DNA from: Planctomycetaceae bacterium
Lineage (GTDB): Bacteria; Planctomycetota; Planctomycetia; Pirellulales; UBA1268
Direction: 5' to 3'
Length of the DNA: 63,462 nt
Assembly: GCA_947449135.1 (NCBI GenBank)
Contig: CANFQO010000011.1
Span: 1-63,462 of the forward strand
Within the stretch, counting starts at the first letter, position 1. Every line of letters begins with the position of its first letter. A program made the position numbers and the translations under genes. This document shows positions 6,893 to 15,449 of the stretch, one piece after another. Below the pieces are notes generated by a model, which was not told the DNA's origin, searched no databases, and was given only the letters and a program-made list of their open reading frames with translations.

Positions 6893-7448
6893 TTAGGTCA
6901 TCGCCTTACCGCATTGGTCGCAAAAGCGGGCGTTCGGATCATTCAACTCGCTGCAACTGGCACATGGCTTGGTCTTCGCCAGCGCTGTGCCGCACCCTTT
7001 GCACAAAATTCGCCGATAGGTCGTTGTCGGAGTTGCATTTGTGGCATCGCACGACCGGCACGTACTGCGAGGGCGCGCCAGCCCGAAGGCCTTCGCCTAC
7101 AGCGGCTGCCACGTCGCGCACGGCGTCCTTTGTGCCCTCGGCCATGTAGTTCACCGCATCTTTGCCGACCGGTGCCAACTCATGAGCCATGTAGCGACGG
7201 ACCGCGCCCATGAATGCGAACTTGCAGATGTGTGTCCCAAGCGTGACGAGAAGTCCCCCGACCGGCAAGCACCAAAGATATTCATAGAAATCGCCCCGAC
7301 TATCGAACGACGTCTTCGGGATGCCGAAAACCATAAAGGTTAAGCCAGCGATGACGATCAACGGCCCCACCACACGGAGGGTATCCCGCGTCTGCTCATG
7401 CTCGGGATCAGTCTGCCGAGGCGTATCGGAATGAGGCTGTTGTGGCAT
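6893..7448 (-). pseudogene. zinc-ribbon membrane protein interrupted by a +1 frameshift
   Basis: From the ATG at 7446-7448 the frame encodes a soluble lead, two membrane segments (TLRVVGPLIVIAGLTFMVFG and WCLPVGGLLVTLGTHICKFAF) and a linker, then the first half of a zinc ribbon, CHKCNSDNDLSANF. One extra base at about 7004 (C on the plus strand) shifts the frame, after which the track ends at 6939 without Cys pairs. Skipping that base restores CKGC, CASCSELNDPNARFCDQC and a stop TAA at 6893-6895, i.e. two complete double-zinc-ribbon motifs. This is a real frameshift, a sequencing error, or less likely a programmed one. The intact protein would be 184 residues. Confidence 0.8.
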
Positions 7449-7543
7449 AAACGATTATGACCTGCTCGTGAACGACTGAAGTGATGCTGTTGCAGCCAAG
7501 CGATTCACAGTCAGCAAACACCTGAGCCGTAACTCGCGTGCAA

Positions 7544-7999
7544 TCATTTGCTATCCACCGCTTGCTGGAACAACAGCAGATCGTTGTTGTCGAACGACTG
7601 CCCCGTGATTGCTACGTTTTTAGTAATCGTTGATCTAATGGTTGGAGCACTGACGACCTTGCCGTTGAGAACAATTGCGAGTTTCTTGCTCAGGTTGCGT
7701 GAAGTTATTTCTCCCATCGCTTTTGCCCCTTCCTCGGTAAGAGTGAGCAGAAGCACCGGAGAGTTTAGGTCTTTTTCGAACGACACCTTCTCTAAATGGC
7801 GACCGCTCAGTGCAACTTCGTTGGAGACGAAAATGGAATTGCTACTGCCACGAACCCCCATCTCCTTCCACCCAGCCGTATCGTTGTCGTCTGCCAGTCG
7901 AAACTCCAGTAGCGGTGCCGGCTCTTGAGCATGGACTTGATCGCAAGGAACGAGCAGGCAGGACACGAGAACGGCAACTCGGACAATCGATCTCAACAT
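7544..7999 (-). CDS. stand-alone SecD-like (P1 head) secreted protein
   Basis: 151 residues with signal peptide MLRSIVRVAVLVSCLLVPCDQVHA. The mature protein resembles the P1 head subdomain of the SecD translocation subunit: LEFRLAD near the start, VLLLTLTEEGAKAMGEIT, then KKLAIVLNGKVVSAPTIRSTIT and a TGQSF turn. It has none of the six SecD membrane helices and no SecF part, so it is not a translocase. Stand-alone copies of this domain occur in planctomycetes and their role is unknown. GAGG lies 7 bases before the ATG. It is the last minus-strand gene before the strand switch at about 8.1 kb. Confidence 0.78.
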   Translation of the reverse strand: MLRSIVRVAVLVSCLLVPCDQVHAQEPAPLLEFRLADDNDTAGWKEMGVRGSSNSIFVSNEVALSGRHLEKVSFEKDLNSPVLLLTLTEEGAKAMGEITSRNLSKKLAIVLNGKVVSAPTIRSTITKNVAITGQSFDNNDLLLFQQAVDSK

Positions 8000-8322
8000 G
8001 AGTGCCTCGCAGAAGTAGAGATGTATGGGCGGATACAGTTTACGACTAATGGCTCACAGCCAGAGGATTATCCATCACGCTGAAGCCTGCCCGTGAGTCC
8101 ATTGCATCGGGCGCCTCCGTCAGCGTCATTCATGGGGGCAGGTCAGCGGTCATGGGAGCCTCTTTCACGAAACGGGTACCTGCCGACGGCGTATTCATCC
8201 CGCCCCCCTAGCGATATCAATGACATTTTATATGCTAGCTACGGAGAGGGGCGTGGGACAGTCTAGGAAAGTCTGGGCTTGCGGAAGGCCGCGCCGTGAA
8301 AACACACAGGGGTGGAGTCGCG
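8000..8322. other. gene-free divergent intergenic region
   Basis: 323 bases between divergent genes, so it should hold promoters for both. I see no convincing -35/-10 pair; an AT-rich stretch at 8218-8235 is the likeliest place for the plus-strand promoter. No RNA structure or repeat is evident. Confidence 0.4.
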
Positions 8323-9918
8323 ATGATGGACATGCGGGACCATCACCGACTGGCAGTGCGACACGCACAGTTCGTTCTGCTCATGGCCGCACTGTTCATG
8401 GTTGCACTGCTGTGTCCTTTCATGCCAGGGCCGCTGGCCGCAGCCGCGGTCGATGACGGCGATCAGCCGGCCGTTGCCGCTTCCCCAACCGACGTGTCGG
8501 TCGACCGCCCGATCCGCGGCCGTCTCGTCAATGCGGAGGGCCGCCCCGTGGGCGGGGCAACGGTCTCAGTGAAGATGACACGGAGGGGCAACAGGGGGCA
8601 ATCTGGCAGCGATGGGGTTACGCCCTCGGCTGTCAGTGATGAAAAGGGACGGTTCGTATTGCTGGCTGAGGAGGGAGTCACGTCTGTCGGTATCGCGATC
8701 ACGGCCACAGGGTATGCCGGTCGCGACATTGAAATGACACCCGGCGACGGGCCGGAACGCACGATCCGAGTCTCGCGCGGTGCCACGATCACCGCGACGA
8801 TTGTCCGCGACGGCGTGCCGTGTTCCGGTCTCAAGATGGGCGTCAGGCAACTCGATCGCGACAACTTTGGGTATTACGTCTACGGGGTGCATGCCGTCAC
8901 CGATGCCGACGGGCGGGTTCGCTTCGACCATCTCCCGGGTGCGGGCCGCTATGCGATCTATTCCGTCGCGAGCAGCCGGCCGCAGCCGGCCGTGATTCTG
9001 ACGACCTTCTTCAAGACTCCAGGGGGAGGCGTGGCCCGCGATCTCGGCAGAATCGAGGCTGTTGAGCCACGGTCGCTCACGGGTCGATTCGTCTTTGACG
9101 CCGGAGCCACGCTGCCACCAGACGCGCCCGTGTTTCTCTTGCGGCCACTGGTTGCGGAGTCGGTCCAAGCGAAGGTCGCCGCTGACGGCTCCTTCGAGTT
9201 CCAGGGCCTGCCGCCGGAGGGCTACAAGCTGGCTTTCCACGCTGACGGATTCAGGATCGACCCGAGTCGGCTGGTCTGGCAGCTCGTTGAACAATATTAC
9301 GCGGGCCTGCCCGTTTATGAATCGCTGCGGGACGTGGTCATCCCGCTGGCCGTGGGTGATCCACCTGATTATCGCTTCATGAAGAGTAAGCCGTCCGGTG
9401 TCCGCATCGATGACCAGCAGCGGCTCGTTGATCAGGAGGACAATCCGGTGCCCCTGCCGCGAACGATCCGAGGCACTGTCGTCGATCCTGCTGGACGGGC
9501 AGTGGCCGACGCGAAGATCCTTTCGGAGATACCCGGGATTTTTAACTTTCGCGGTGAGCCCAGCACCTTGACGGCTGCTGATGGCAGGTTCGAACTTACT
9601 GCGTTGCCCGACACGCCGATCGTCGTGAGTGCATATGCCCCCGGTGTCCAGCCGGGCGTCGGATCGAGGACCGTGGACTACATGACCATTACGCTCGTGC
9701 CGCCCGAGGAGCAGGAGATCCGGCTCGTCGTCGACCCGTCGCTCGAACGCATCATGCCCGACCTCGATCCACCCCCTGGCCCCACGAAACAATCGTGGTG
9801 GCCTTACGCGTTGCTCATCTCGTCACTCCTTCTCTCATTGCCGGAGTGGCTCAAAATGGCACGCCGGCAATGGGAGAAACTTTCCGAGACACAAGCTAAG
9901 ACACAAGCTAAGACTTAG
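8323..9918 (+). CDS. secreted protein with carboxypeptidase-regulatory-like domains and C-terminal anchor
   Basis: 531 residues from the ATG at 8323, preceded by GGAG; a GTG at 8296 is the longer alternative. After a leader with a hydrophobic stretch (FVLLMAALFMVALLCPFMPG) come several immunoglobulin-like domains with the signature of carboxypeptidase regulatory-like folds: IRGRLVNAEGRPVGGATVSV near residue 60 and IRGTVVDPAGRAVADAKIL near residue 390, each followed by a DGRF-type turn. One membrane segment near the end (WWPYALLISSLLLSLPEWL) anchors it, with a basic tail containing the duplicated pair TQAKTQAKT. Likely exposed outside the inner membrane; partners unknown. Confidence 0.75.
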   Translation: MMDMRDHHRLAVRHAQFVLLMAALFMVALLCPFMPGPLAAAAVDDGDQPAVAASPTDVSVDRPIRGRLVNAEGRPVGGATVSVKMTRRGNRGQSGSDGVTPSAVSDEKGRFVLLAEEGVTSVGIAITATGYAGRDIEMTPGDGPERTIRVSRGATITATIVRDGVPCSGLKMGVRQLDRDNFGYYVYGVHAVTDADGRVRFDHLPGAGRYAIYSVASSRPQPAVILTTFFKTPGGGVARDLGRIEAVEPRSLTGRFVFDAGATLPPDAPVFLLRPLVAESVQAKVAADGSFEFQGLPPEGYKLAFHADGFRIDPSRLVWQLVEQYYAGLPVYESLRDVVIPLAVGDPPDYRFMKSKPSGVRIDDQQRLVDQEDNPVPLPRTIRGTVVDPAGRAVADAKILSEIPGIFNFRGEPSTLTAADGRFELTALPDTPIVVSAYAPGVQPGVGSRTVDYMTITLVPPEEQEIRLVVDPSLERIMPDLDPPPGPTKQSWWPYALLISSLLLSLPEWLKMARRQWEKLSETQAKTQAKT

Positions 9919-10072
9919 GGGCCGCGGCCTGTGTCGGAGGAGATACCGCCGCCGGAGACTCCGCAGCGCGGCGGGAAACAATGAATCGCTGCCCAATGAG
10001 CCCTGGAAAACCGGGAGCCCTGGAAAACCGGCTCAAAAAATGGGCATGTTCGCTTCGACCTTCTTCACCAAA

Positions 10073-10162
10073 CGGAGAGGGCGGGATTCGAACCCGCGGT
10101 CCAGCTTTTGACCGGACACGTCTTTAGCAAAGACGCGCATTCGACCGCTCTGCCACCTCTCC
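10073..10162 (-). tRNA. tRNA-Ser (GCU)
   Basis: A 90-nt tRNA with acceptor stem GGAGAGG/CCTCTCC, a long variable arm typical of class II tRNAs, the T-loop GGTTCGAATCC and anticodon loop TTTGCTAAA with anticodon GCU. The terminal CCA is not encoded. It ends 92 nt before the M28 peptidase start on the other strand. Confidence 0.95.
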
Positions 10163-10254
10163 TGACACCGGCAAAAACCAGCATGGACTGGGATCGTGCC
10201 GGGCGGTCTATTCTGGACCCCATCCGCCGGTCACGCAAGGAGGCTTCACGCGTC

Positions 10255-11658
10255 ATGAGGATCACGAGGATTCCGGTCCTGCCGGTATTGGCGGCCATGG
10301 TCGCCGTCACGGCTGCGGCAGCTTCGACGCCAGCCGGTTTTGCCGCCGAACTGATGGCCGCTGCCCGCTCGAGCATTCAAGCCGAAGACGCCAAGCGACA
10401 CATCTCGGCCCTGGCCGACGATGCCCTCGAAGGCCGCGAAGGAGGCAGTCGGGGGGGCCGGGCCGCAGGGAGCTACGTCGTCAGCCACCTCGAAAAACTC
10501 GGTCTCGAGCCGGCCGGCGACAACGGCAGCTACTACCAGCAGTTTGGCGGGATGCGGAACATCCTCGCGCTCGCCCGCGGCAGCGATCCGTCGGTTGCCA
10601 ATGAGCTGATTGTGGTCGGTGCCCACTACGATCACGTCGGCTACGGCAACTCCGAGAATAGCTACGGTCCCTTTGGCTTCGTCCACAACGGCGCCGACGA
10701 CAATGCCTCCGGCGTGGCGGGCCTCATCGAGGTGGCCGAGGCGATGCAGCACCTACCGAACCGTCCGCGTCGGCCCATCCTCTTCGCGTTCTGGGACGGC
10801 GAGGAAAAGGGGCTCCTCGGCTCCTACCACTTCGTGCGGGTGCGGCCGGCAATGCTCGCTCCGATGTCAGTGGTCTTCTCAGTCAACCTCGACATGATCG
10901 GCCGACTCCGCGGCGAACGCCTGGAGATCTTCGGGGCTCGCACGTCAGAGGGCCTGCGGACGGCCGTGGTGCGGTCCAACAACCGGCAGGGTGCGGTGCC
11001 CCTCGAACTCGTCTTTGACTGGGCGATCGAGGAGGACTCTGACCACTACCCCTTCATCGCCGCCAAGATCCCCACCGTCATGTTCCACACCGGACTGCAT
11101 GATCAATACCACCGCCCCGGCGACGACGTGCAACTCATCAACTTCGACGGTATCGAGCCAGTGGCGCGGCTCACCCTCGATTTCGTGACCGCACTGGCCA
11201 ACGAGCCCGGGTCGCCGCGATCGTTTCGTCCTCAGGCACGCAGTGAATCCGACGCCACCAAGAAGGCACTCGAAGCCCAGGCCCAAAGCGAGCCTTCCGT
11301 TGCAACAGCCTCGCAGCCAGGCACGGCCACCGGGCAGACGACCGATGGACAGGCACCCATCACTGCTGCCCAGCGGCCCCGCTGGGGGATTGGCACCCGG
11401 GCCGATGCAGGCGAGCCCACGAATCCCGTCGTCGTGCGCATCACCGCCGGTTCTCCAGCGGCACAGGCAGGACTGGCGTTGGGAGACCGCATAGCCGCGA
11501 TCGACGGGACCGACATCCTCAGTCAGGCAGACATGGTTGCGAGGCTTGCGGCCGCCGGGAACCGAGTTGCGGTGGATGTCGATCGCAAGGGCAGGATGTT
11601 CAGGCTTGAGATGACGGCCATTCAGACGAACGCAGCGGAGACGCCACCGCTGAAGTGA
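10255..11658 (+). CDS. secreted M28-family zinc peptidase with PDZ domain
   Basis: 467 residues from the ATG at 10255, preceded by AAGGAGG; the longer frame starts inside the tRNA. The leader MRITRIPVLPVLAAMVAVTAAAAS is a signal peptide. The M28 zinc centre is complete: H124 and D126 in GAHYDHVG, D148/D149 in GADDNASG, E183/E184 in DGEEKG, an Asp in NLDMIGR and a His in FHTGLHDQYHRPGD. A Pro/Gln/Ala-rich linker of about 60 residues leads to a C-terminal PDZ domain (GSPAAQAGLALGDRIAAIDG). Probably an aminopeptidase or glutaminyl-cyclase-like enzyme outside the cytoplasm; substrate unknown. Confidence 0.9.
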   Translation: MRITRIPVLPVLAAMVAVTAAAASTPAGFAAELMAAARSSIQAEDAKRHISALADDALEGREGGSRGGRAAGSYVVSHLEKLGLEPAGDNGSYYQQFGGMRNILALARGSDPSVANELIVVGAHYDHVGYGNSENSYGPFGFVHNGADDNASGVAGLIEVAEAMQHLPNRPRRPILFAFWDGEEKGLLGSYHFVRVRPAMLAPMSVVFSVNLDMIGRLRGERLEIFGARTSEGLRTAVVRSNNRQGAVPLELVFDWAIEEDSDHYPFIAAKIPTVMFHTGLHDQYHRPGDDVQLINFDGIEPVARLTLDFVTALANEPGSPRSFRPQARSESDATKKALEAQAQSEPSVATASQPGTATGQTTDGQAPITAAQRPRWGIGTRADAGEPTNPVVVRITAGSPAAQAGLALGDRIAAIDGTDILSQADMVARLAAAGNRVAVDVDRKGRMFRLEMTAIQTNAAETPPLK

Positions 11659-11705
11659 TGACCGGGGGGCCATCGTTTACCACCGGCCGCAACGGCAACT
11701 GGTGA

Positions 11706-12140
11706 TCAGTCGTCGTCGTCTTCATCCTCTTCGTCTTCTTCTTCGTCGTCGTCGTCGTCTTCCCAGTCTTCGTCGTCGTCTTCCCAGTCTTCGTCTTCTT
11801 CTTCGTCACTCTCTTCTTCGTCTTCTTCTTCCTCGTCACCCTCTTCTTCGTCTTCGTCTTCTTCATCCTCGTCGTCTTCGACTTCTTCCCACTCGTCGTC
11901 CTCGTCTTCGAGTTCCTCATCGTCCTCGTCTTCATCCTCGTCGTCCTCGTCTTCATCTTCATCGTCGTCGAAATCATCGTCCTCGTCCTTCGCCGCAAGC
12001 ACGGCAAGACGGTCGAGGCCGGCTCCAACTGCCGCATCGAAGAGATCCTCTGCAGCGAGCAGTTCTGGGAGTTCACTCCACGAGAACACGTCGGCGGTCA
12101 GCACTTCTTGATGGCCTCGGCCACTCGTCGCAATCGTCAC
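11706..12140 (-). CDS. protein with an extremely acidic Asp/Glu tail
   Basis: 144 residues from a GTG at 12138-12140, chosen because AGGAGG lies 7 bases before it; the frame itself extends upstream to 12227. About 50 ordinary residues (TIATSGRGHQEVLTADVFSW, ELPELLAAEDLFDAA, LDRLAVLAAK) are followed by about 95 residues almost entirely Asp and Glu with scattered Trp, Val and Ser. The tail is encoded by GAY/GAR runs and is therefore a simple-sequence region, likely to vary in length between strains. Acidic tails occur in nucleic-acid mimics and chaperones, but no family is recognised. Codon bias and composition differ sharply from neighbours. Confidence 0.65.
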   Translation of the reverse strand: MTIATSGRGHQEVLTADVFSWSELPELLAAEDLFDAAVGAGLDRLAVLAAKDEDDDFDDDEDEDEDDEDEDEDDEELEDEDDEWEEVEDDEDEEDEDEEEGDEEEEDEEESDEEEDEDWEDDDEDWEDDDDDEEEDEEDEDDDD

Positions 12141-12596
12141 GGCAATACCTCCTGAAGTCTGTTCATTGTCACGGCAGCGGCGCTGCTGGCTCGCAACAAG
12201 TGAACAAAAGGACGGAACGAAAGACAATCAGCAAACCTAGTATTGAAAATCGGCAAGGAAACTCAAGACTCGAACCAACAGACGTCAAACACAACGGAAC
12301 TCAAATCACGCGAAGCCAGACCTGAAAAATCAACTTCTTGCATGAGGATGCATCGAGGATGTCGTCGAGCACCAGACATTTCTGTACCCGATCGTCCGAA
12401 ATGATCCAACAGGCTAAACAAAAAAAAGACACGCGGGCGAATAATTCGGGACAGGCTGCCATCCGCGAATCGGTTTTTTCGCGGAGGTGACGCGAAAGTG
12501 TGTCGCCGAGTTGGCCCAGGTGCAAGTGACCGGTTTTCAACGCGTGGCCGGCTTACGGGCCGGAAGGCCAAAAACCCGGTTTCAGCCCGGTTTTAT
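12141..12596. other. gene-free intergenic region
   Basis: 456 bases with lower GC than the surroundings and an A-run at 12419-12428. Short frames on both strands lack credible starts and composition. It holds the upstream region of the acidic protein gene and the downstream region of scpB; I see no clear promoter or terminator. Confidence 0.4.
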
Positions 12597-13343
12597 TCAC
12601 GGAAGATCGGCAGGCGGATCGGCTGCCGCCTGTTCCTCCCCCGGGGGCTCAACGGGAGGCAAATCCTCGATCCTCGCCAGGCCAAATGCCTCAAGAAACC
12701 GCCGAGACGTTACGTAGACATTGGGACGGCCAAGATCCTCGGTGCGGCCCCCGATCGCTACAAAATCCCGCTCCATCAATTGCCGCAGCATATCTTCGCA
12801 GCCTACGCCGCGAATGGACTCGATTTCCCCCCGTGTGACCGGTTGCCGGTAGGCGACAATGGCCAAGGTTTCGAGTGCTGCCCCCGAAAGACGGGTTTCG
12901 GGCGGAGTGCCCAGAAGGCGACGCACCCACGGGCCGAGCGTCCCCCGGGTCAGCAGACGGAAGCCGCCGGCGAGCTGTTCGACGCGAAACGCAGCCCCGG
13001 CATCGTCCTGGAGACGCTTGAGTTCGCGGATCAGTACCCGGGCCCGGGTGCCATCAGCAAGCCTCGCAAGCTTGGCCAGCCGCCGGGTCGACAACGGCTC
13101 ACGTGCCAAAAACAACGCGGCCTCCAGGCGGGCCAACTCGTCCGACCGTAGATGCGGCCCGGTACCGATAGGCTCCTCCGCAGCCGGGCCAGCAGTCTGG
13201 GGCTTGCGCCGCCAGCGTTGACGGCCGGCACAGCGGCGGGTTTCGAGGCCGGGGGGTGGATACCAGCCGAGATTGACGCCCCGCCGCCCTATGCTGCCGA
13301 GTTGCCCGCGAAGCCGACCCGATGAAGCCGTTTTGCGGTGCAT
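12597..13343 (-). CDS. scpB: segregation and condensation protein ScpB
   Basis: 248 residues from the ATG at 13341-13343. After about 60 basic, low-complexity residues, the ScpB winged-helix pair follows: LEAALFLAREPLSTRRLAKL, then RVEQLAGGFRLLTR, and the second winged helix LSGAALETLAIVAYRQPVTR with IESIRGVGCEDMLRQLMERD and GRPNVYVTSRRFLEAFGL. ScpB works with ScpA and Smc to organise and segregate the chromosome. The tail is Pro/Glu-rich. scpA is not adjacent, although the two are often neighbours. The basic N-terminal extension is not usual for ScpB, so a later start cannot be excluded. Confidence 0.9.
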   Translation of the reverse strand: MHRKTASSGRLRGQLGSIGRRGVNLGWYPPPGLETRRCAGRQRWRRKPQTAGPAAEEPIGTGPHLRSDELARLEAALFLAREPLSTRRLAKLARLADGTRARVLIRELKRLQDDAGAAFRVEQLAGGFRLLTRGTLGPWVRRLLGTPPETRLSGAALETLAIVAYRQPVTRGEIESIRGVGCEDMLRQLMERDFVAIGGRTEDLGRPNVYVTSRRFLEAFGLARIEDLPPVEPPGEEQAAADPPADLP

Positions 13344-13385
13344 GGCCAAAAACGCCTGGACACAGCCGGAGGGCCGTTGGGCTCG

Positions 13386-14093
13386 TCAGCGGAAACGATC
13401 GCCGGGCGAGGACATCCCGCCGGCGGACGCCGTTGGCGGCGGAATCGCCACCCTCTGCTGCCAGGCCAACACCTGCTCAAGCAACGCGGCCGAGGCGGAT
13501 CCTGGATCATGGCCGGTCGCCTGAAAAACCCGTTGCAGCTGTCCGGTCGCGTCGACTGGCACGCGGCAGGAACTGCTGTGGAGTCCTTCGGATCCCGGCA
13601 GGGGCTGACAGTCAAACGACACCGCACCCAAGTCCTTGAGTTGCGTCTCGATTGCCAATTGGTCGCGAGCCTGCTGGTCGCGGGCCTGTCGTGTCCGGTC
13701 GGCCAACTGGGCGACCAGTGGTGGCACAGTTGGGGTCGTCGTGGCGGCCGCTCCCTCGTCGACGGCAAGCAGCCCACCGGAAACCATCGGCGCCCCGGTC
13801 GCGGCGGTCGGGAGGGCCGTGGCAGTCTGTGTTGGTGGATTACTGACGGGCGTCACCCCAACGGAATGAGCGGCGAGCACAGGATCCCGTTTTTCGTCAG
13901 TCGCCAACTGTAACGCGACGGGCTCCCGGGCAACCGCGTCAGAGTCGGAGGTGTTTCCCAGCCAGCCACTCGCGACCGCCACGCAGTTGCGGCGGACTGC
14001 CGCCCGGAAATCCTGGGGAATCAAGTGCGAAAACATCGCCAGCGACGGCACCACCAGCATGCAGCTCACCAGCAGCAGGGAACGTAGCTTCAT
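13386..14093 (-). CDS. hypothetical membrane-anchored or secreted protein
   Basis: 235 residues from the ATG at 14091-14093 (an upstream frame adds a basic, unlikely lead). MKLRSLLLVSCMLVVPSLAMF is a signal or anchor segment. A Thr/Ala/Pro-rich linker follows and then a helical part (LVAQLADRTRQARDQQARDQLAIETQLKDL) that may form a coiled coil, and a C-terminal region with FDCQPLPGSEGLHSSSCRVPVDATGQLQRVF. No family is recognised. It lies 42 nt upstream of scpB on the same strand and may be co-transcribed with it. Confidence 0.65.
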   Translation of the reverse strand: MKLRSLLLVSCMLVVPSLAMFSHLIPQDFRAAVRRNCVAVASGWLGNTSDSDAVAREPVALQLATDEKRDPVLAAHSVGVTPVSNPPTQTATALPTAATGAPMVSGGLLAVDEGAAATTTPTVPPLVAQLADRTRQARDQQARDQLAIETQLKDLGAVSFDCQPLPGSEGLHSSSCRVPVDATGQLQRVFQATGHDPGSASAALLEQVLAWQQRVAIPPPTASAGGMSSPGDRFR

Positions 14094-14327
14094 GGCGTTC
14101 GGGCGATGGGCGTTCGGGCTTATGAGCAAGGGCGTTCCGGGCGCTAACGGGCCGCGGATGGGAGGGGGGACGATAGCGGTCCGTCGACGGGCATTCAACC
14201 CGAAATCGCGGGCCGAAATGGTGGTATCACGGTCGGTACCCGGGCTCTAGCCGATGGGGGTGCGATAGGCCATCATCCTGGAAACGAGTTATCGTGTCCC
14301 ACAATACCGGGACGGCCAGGAGGTTCG

Positions 14328-15449
14328 ATGTCAAGGATCGCCATCAGTCTGTGCGGTGAAGGCCGCGGCCACGCGACCCGGATCAGCACGCTGGTCGAGC
14401 ATCTCGAACACGACCACGACATCCTGCTGTTCACGTCAGCTGATGCCTGGGAGCTGCTCTCGAAACGGTTCGGTGAGCAGCACCCGCGGGTCCGTGTCGT
14501 CGAGATTCCGGGCATTGTCTTCCAGTACACCGACAGTCGGCTCGACGTGATGCGTTCGATCGCGGCGGGGCTCGACTACCAGGCCCGCCAGTTGGGCCCC
14601 CTTGTCGATCGGTTGATGAAGGACCTGGACAGCTTTCAAGCTGATCTCGCCATCACCGACTTCGAACCTGCCCTGCCGCGAGCCGCCAGCCGGCAGGGAA
14701 TCCCGCTGGTGAGCGTCGACCACCAGCACTTCCTCATGGCCTACGACCTCGATGCACTGCCGTGGTCGCTCCAGTGGAACGCCTGGTTCATGAGCCACGC
14801 CGTGTGGATGTACGTGGTCGAGGCGGCAGACACCGTCGTCTCCGCGTTTTTCCGGCCGCCGCTCCGTCGCGGGTGGGAGCATGTGGTGCAGGTGGGGCCA
14901 CTCCTGCGTCGCGAGATCACGGCAGCGGTTCCGCACGATGGCGGGTTTCTGCTGAGCTACCTGCGCCGTCACACGCCATTTTCGGCAGTCGAGTCACTTG
15001 CCGACTGCGGCCTGCCTGTGAAGGTGTATGGTCTCGGATCGCGAGAGAGCATTGGCAACGTCTCGTTTCACGCAATCGACGAGCGTCGGTTTGTCGAAGA
15101 CCTGGCGGGGTGCCGGGCACTGGTGAGCGCCGCCGGCAACCAGCTCATCGGCGAAAGCCTGCATCTTGGCAAGCCGTTGCTCGTGCTCCCCGAACGAGCC
15201 CATTCGGAGCAGCTCATGAACAGCTCATTCCTGGCCGCCATGGGGTGCGGGGATGTCGCGTTGCTCGAGGAGGTAACGCCGGCGCGGGTCCGCGGATTTC
15301 TTGACGGACTCGATGGCTATGCGCCGGCGCTGGCGAGCACGGTCGGCAAGATGGATGGCACGCCCGATGTGCTCCGCGTGATCAATCACCGGCTGGCTGG
15401 CCACGTGGAAGCAACCACAGCCCGATCGCCGGGAGGATTGCCCGCATAG
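14328..15449 (+). CDS. glycosyltransferase-like protein (MJ1255/MurG-like fold)
   Basis: 373 residues starting MSRIAISLCGEGRGHATRI, the Gly-rich N-terminal loop of GT-B glycosyltransferases of the MJ1255 group. The C-terminal donor-site signature is VSAAGNQLIGESLHLGKPLLVLPE, followed by HSEQLMNSSFLAAMGCG. This family is found in archaea and bacteria and is thought to transfer sugars to cell-surface or lipid acceptors; the donor and acceptor are unknown. It overlaps the 3' end of rdgB on the other strand by 68 bases. AGGAGG lies 9 bases before the ATG. Confidence 0.85.
   Translation: MSRIAISLCGEGRGHATRISTLVEHLEHDHDILLFTSADAWELLSKRFGEQHPRVRVVEIPGIVFQYTDSRLDVMRSIAAGLDYQARQLGPLVDRLMKDLDSFQADLAITDFEPALPRAASRQGIPLVSVDHQHFLMAYDLDALPWSLQWNAWFMSHAVWMYVVEAADTVVSAFFRPPLRRGWEHVVQVGPLLRREITAAVPHDGGFLLSYLRRHTPFSAVESLADCGLPVKVYGLGSRESIGNVSFHAIDERRFVEDLAGCRALVSAAGNQLIGESLHLGKPLLVLPERAHSEQLMNSSFLAAMGCGDVALLEEVTPARVRGFLDGLDGYAPALASTVGKMDGTPDVLRVINHRLAGHVEATTARSPGGLPA

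Noticed and set aside
8566-9792. 408-residue minus-strand frame opposite the carboxypeptidase-regulatory-like gene
   Set aside because: No family motif or start signal; the plus-strand protein has clear domains and a signal segment.
11706-12000. Tandem repeat that could be taken for a CRISPR array
   Set aside because: The short irregular units are GAY/GAR codons in an acidic reading frame; there are no spacers of constant length.
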